Positions 6,613-8,495 of a stretch of 8,495 nt of DNA are shown one piece after another. The DNA lies in NCBI GenBank assembly GCA_002393705.1, contig DGTH01000012.1, positions 1-8,495 on the forward strand. The letters run 5' to 3'. This DNA comes from Prevotella sp. UBA4341 (lineage in GTDB: Bacteria; Bacteroidota; Bacteroidia; Bacteroidales; Bacteroidaceae). Made by a program: the position numbers and the translations under genes. The notes beneath the pieces were generated by a model. It had not been told where the DNA came from, ran no database searches, and worked only from the letters and a program-made list of their open reading frames with translations. How positions within the stretch are numbered: the stretch's first letter is position 1; each line of letters opens with the position of its first letter.

Positions 6613-6616
6613 ATCG

Positions 6617-8179
6617 TTATCTGTCAATATCAGGTATTACAAAGTCAATAGCTGCACCCGTGGCCACGAGGTCGGCAATCTTCTGCCCGCGAAGCATCGG
6701 GTCAAGGGCACCCGTCAGAGAGAGGCCCATGGGGCGCATCTTCAGACGATAAGGGCTCTTGTCGCCACGTGAGTCGAGATAGACGCCAAACTCACCCGAG
6801 GCACCCTCCACCGAGAAGTACCACTGGCCTTCAGGCACCTTGATGATGGGCTTCTGCTTCACATAGAAGTCGCCGGCAGGAATGTTGTCAATGAGCTGCT
6901 CAATAATGTGCAGGCTCTGGTACATCTCCGTAATGTGGCAAGTGTAGCGGTCCATGGTGTCGCAGCCCGTCATCGTGACTTGCTCCCATTCCACCTTGTC
7001 GTACATGTCGTACGGATGGTTCTTGCGCACGTCGTTCTTCCAGCCGGAAGCACGTCCGGCAGGGCCGGTAACAGCATACGAGATGCAGTCTTCCTTCGAC
7101 ATGGGACCAACCTTCTCAAAGCGGTTGTGGGTAATGATGTTGTCACCGAACACATCGACATACTCCTGAATGATGGGCTTCATGTAGGCAATGAGCTTCT
7201 TCACGTTCTCCACGAAGTTCGGGTCTATGTCGTCTTGCAGTCCGCCTATGCGGTAGTAGTTCTGAATAAGTCGTCCGCCGGTGGTCTCTTCCATGCAGTT
7301 GAGCACGTGTTCGCGGTCGCGCATAGAGTAGAGGAAAGCCGTCAGTGCACCCATGTCCTGAGCACAGCAGCCCACGTAAAGCAGGTGACTGTCTAAGCGC
7401 TGAAGCTCGTCCATGATGGTGCGGATATACTTGATGCGGTCAGTCAGCTCTACGCCGAGGCCTTCCTCAATGACGCCTACCAGAGCATGACGGTGCATCA
7501 TGGCACTCAGGTAGTTAAGACGATCGGTTAAAGCAAGTGTCTGAGGATAGGTCATTGTCTCGCACATCTTCTCGATGCCGCGATGAATGTAACCTAAATG
7601 GGGATAGACGCGCTTGACGGTCTCTCCGTCAAGAACAGTCTGCAGGCGTAGCACACCATGGGTTGACGGGTGCTGCGGGCCGATGTTCATGACGTACTCC
7701 TCACTGGTGAAGAGCTTGTTCTGCTTCGACTGCAGGATGCCGTCCTTGTCCAGATAGTATTCTAAGCCGTAGTCGGGTTCCACGTCGTCTTTCAGCGTGT
7801 AGCTGTCGTTGAACTTCCAGTCCTTGCGGAAGGGAAAGCCCTTGAAGTCAGAGCGCAGGAAGAGGCGGCGCATGTCGGGATGGCCCAGGAAGACAATGCC
7901 GTAGAAGTCATAGACCTCACGCTCCAGCAGATTTGCCACGTGCCAGATGTCAATGACTGAAGGCAGGTACGGAGTGTCTTTCTGTGTCTTGGCTATCATC
8001 TTCACCGAGCGGCGTTCGTGTGTCTCGCTGTTCTCCAGAATGTAGATACAGCCGAGGCCTTCTTCGCTTCCGAAGTCTTCGCCGACGATGGTTACCAGAT
8101 AGTCGAAGCCTTTCTTCTTTAAGTTCTGCATTTCTTGTGCGAACTTGTTGAATTCGAACGATAAAAACTCTAACTTCAT
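6617..8179 (-). CDS. nuoCD: NADH-quinone oxidoreductase subunit C/D fusion
   Basis: Fused peripheral-arm subunit of the Q module. It has 520 residues. The NuoC (30-kDa) domain is about 1-150, with the signature [20 protein letters not shown] (86-105) and FPFRKDW (115-121). After a short linker, the NuoD (49-kDa, [NiFe]-hydrogenase-like) domain spans about 160-520. In NuoD, HPSTHG (170-175, His174), Tyr223 in DRLNYLSAM and Asp275 in [10 protein letters not shown] match the quinone-site His38, Tyr87 and Asp139 of Thermus Nqo4 (numbers from memory). TGPAGRASG (371-379) and the final DIDR end are also typical. At 520 residues it is shorter than the roughly 600-residue E. coli fusion. The start at 8179 overlaps the nuoB stop as ATGA and has a strong AAGGAGG 7 nt upstream. 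It is followed by the repeat-rich gap before nuoH. Confidence 0.98.
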   Translation of the reverse strand: MKLEFLSFEFNKFAQEMQNLKKKGFDYLVTIVGEDFGSEEGLGCIYILENSETHERRSVKMIAKTQKDTPYLPSVIDIWHVANLLEREVYDFYGIVFLGHPDMRRLFLRSDFKGFPFRKDWKFNDSYTLKDDVEPDYGLEYYLDKDGILQSKQNKLFTSEEYVMNIGPQHPSTHGVLRLQTVLDGETVKRVYPHLGYIHRGIEKMCETMTYPQTLALTDRLNYLSAMMHRHALVGVIEEGLGVELTDRIKYIRTIMDELQRLDSHLLYVGCCAQDMGALTAFLYSMRDREHVLNCMEETTGGRLIQNYYRIGGLQDDIDPNFVENVKKLIAYMKPIIQEYVDVFGDNIITHNRFEKVGPMSKEDCISYAVTGPAGRASGWKNDVRKNHPYDMYDKVEWEQVTMTGCDTMDRYTCHITEMYQSLHIIEQLIDNIPAGDFYVKQKPIIKVPEGQWYFSVEGASGEFGVYLDSRGDKSPYRLKMRPMGLSLTGALDPMLRGQKIADLVATGAAIDFVIPDIDR

Positions 8180-8495
8180 GCCTGTTCCTCCTTTCCTTGT
8201 TTCATTTCTGCGATAAACTCCTCGGGCACGTCAGTTACCACGATGGGCTCCCTGCGGTGGTCACCCAGGCGGCGGGCTACCAGTTCTTCGTTGCTGACAC
8301 CCAGTTCTTTCTCTTCTTTCGACTGCTTGTGGTTGGCACCGCCAAAGAATTTCTCTATCTTCACCTTACGCTGAAGCTGCATCATGCCGTACATGATGGC
8401 TTCAGGACGTGGGGGACAGCCGGGAATGAAAACATCGACGGGTACAATTTCCTCGATACCCTTCACCACATGGTAGCTCGACTTGAACGGACCGC
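8176..8495 (-). CDS. nuoB: NADH-quinone oxidoreductase subunit B, C-terminal part (5' end cut by window)
   Basis: Subunit that carries the terminal 4Fe-4S cluster N2, which donates electrons to quinone next to NuoD. Only the last 105 residues are in the window; the frame is open to the edge and begins [19 protein letters not shown] at 8469 is internal, not a start, because conserved residues precede it. The signature [16 protein letters not shown] holds the last of the four N2 cysteine ligands (C140 in Thermus Nqo6, from memory); the other three would lie beyond the window. After it come about 70 residues with a charged, Glu/Lys-rich tail. The stop overlaps the nuoCD start (ATGA), and the nuoCD Shine-Dalgarno lies in the nuoB 3' end, so the two are probably translationally coupled. 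A nuoA gene would be expected just upstream, outside the window. Confidence 0.96.
   Translation of the reverse strand, partial: GPFKSSYHVVKGIEEIVPVDVFIPGCPPRPEAIMYGMMQLQRKVKIEKFFGGANHKQSKEEKELGVSNEELVARRLGDHRREPIVVTDVPEEFIAEMKQGKEEQA
8187..8193 (-). promoter_or_regulatory. Shine-Dalgarno for nuoCD inside nuoB
   Basis: AAGGAGG on the minus strand, 7 nt before the nuoCD ATG (8179-8177), embedded in the last codons of nuoB. The optimal sequence and spacing, together with the ATGA overlap, decide the nuoCD start and suggest coupling of NuoB and NuoCD synthesis. Confidence 0.75.

Noticed and set aside
6505..6616. Possible promoter for nuoH in the 112-bp gap
   Set aside because: I looked on the minus strand for the Bacteroidetes -7 element (TAnnTTTG) with a -33 TTTG and found no convincing pair, so no internal promoter is called.
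6908..7396. Plus-strand open frame of 162 codons opposite nuoCD
   Set aside because: It is antisense to the conserved NuoD domain, with no independent start signal or family match.
8467..8469. GTG as a start codon for a short nuoB
   Set aside because: Conserved NuoB residues (GPFKSSYH) continue upstream in frame to the window edge, so the gene is cut by the window rather than starting here.

Overview
The window is part of a single co-directional gene cluster on the minus strand that encodes the respiratory complex I (NDH-1/Nuo) of a Bacteroidales bacterium, most likely a Prevotella-type member of the Bacteroidaceae/Prevotellaceae. The placement rests on three things: the order nuoB-nuoCD-nuoH-I-J-K-L-M-N with fused nuoCD and no nuoEFG; AT-rich gaps filled with AAATCGT-type and CTATAG-type short repeats; and A-rich leaders at most starts instead of Shine-Dalgarno sites. 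It is an inference, since no rRNA or other phylogenetic marker is present.

Read in the direction of transcription (high to low coordinates), the layout is: nuoB 3' part (8495-8176), nuoCD fusion (8179-6617), a 112-bp repeat-rich gap, nuoH (6504-5416), nuoI (5406-4861), nuoJ (4853-4335), nuoK (4338-4030), nuoL (4023-2029), a 51-bp gap made mostly of a CTATAG array, nuoM (1977-496), a 55-bp gap with a 15-bp tandem duplication, and the 5' part of nuoN (440-1). Both ends of the window cut through genes. No stretch over 300 bp lacks a gene, and I see no tRNA, rRNA, CRISPR, insertion sequence or clear promoter or terminator.

The products form one membrane complex. NuoB, NuoCD and NuoI are the peripheral connecting (Q) module, which passes electrons over 4Fe-4S clusters to quinone. 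NuoH, J and K form the membrane domain next to the quinone site. NuoN, NuoM and NuoL are the antiporter-like proton-pumping subunits. The NADH-oxidising module (NuoE/F/G) is not encoded between nuoCD and nuoH, where it sits in E. coli-type operons. The electron donor is therefore probably not NADH bound directly by this complex, as is known for other 11-subunit complexes.

This is largely an ordinary housekeeping region, and I found no new multi-gene system. The points most worth a second look are: NuoM has leucine where the essential buried TM7 lysine of the antiporter-like subunits is expected; a 9-bp-period CTATAG array carries repeated in-frame stops after nuoL; related AAATCGT heptamer repeats sit in two different intergenic gaps of the same operon; and strong Shine-Dalgarno sites occur only at the two overlapping ATGA junctions.
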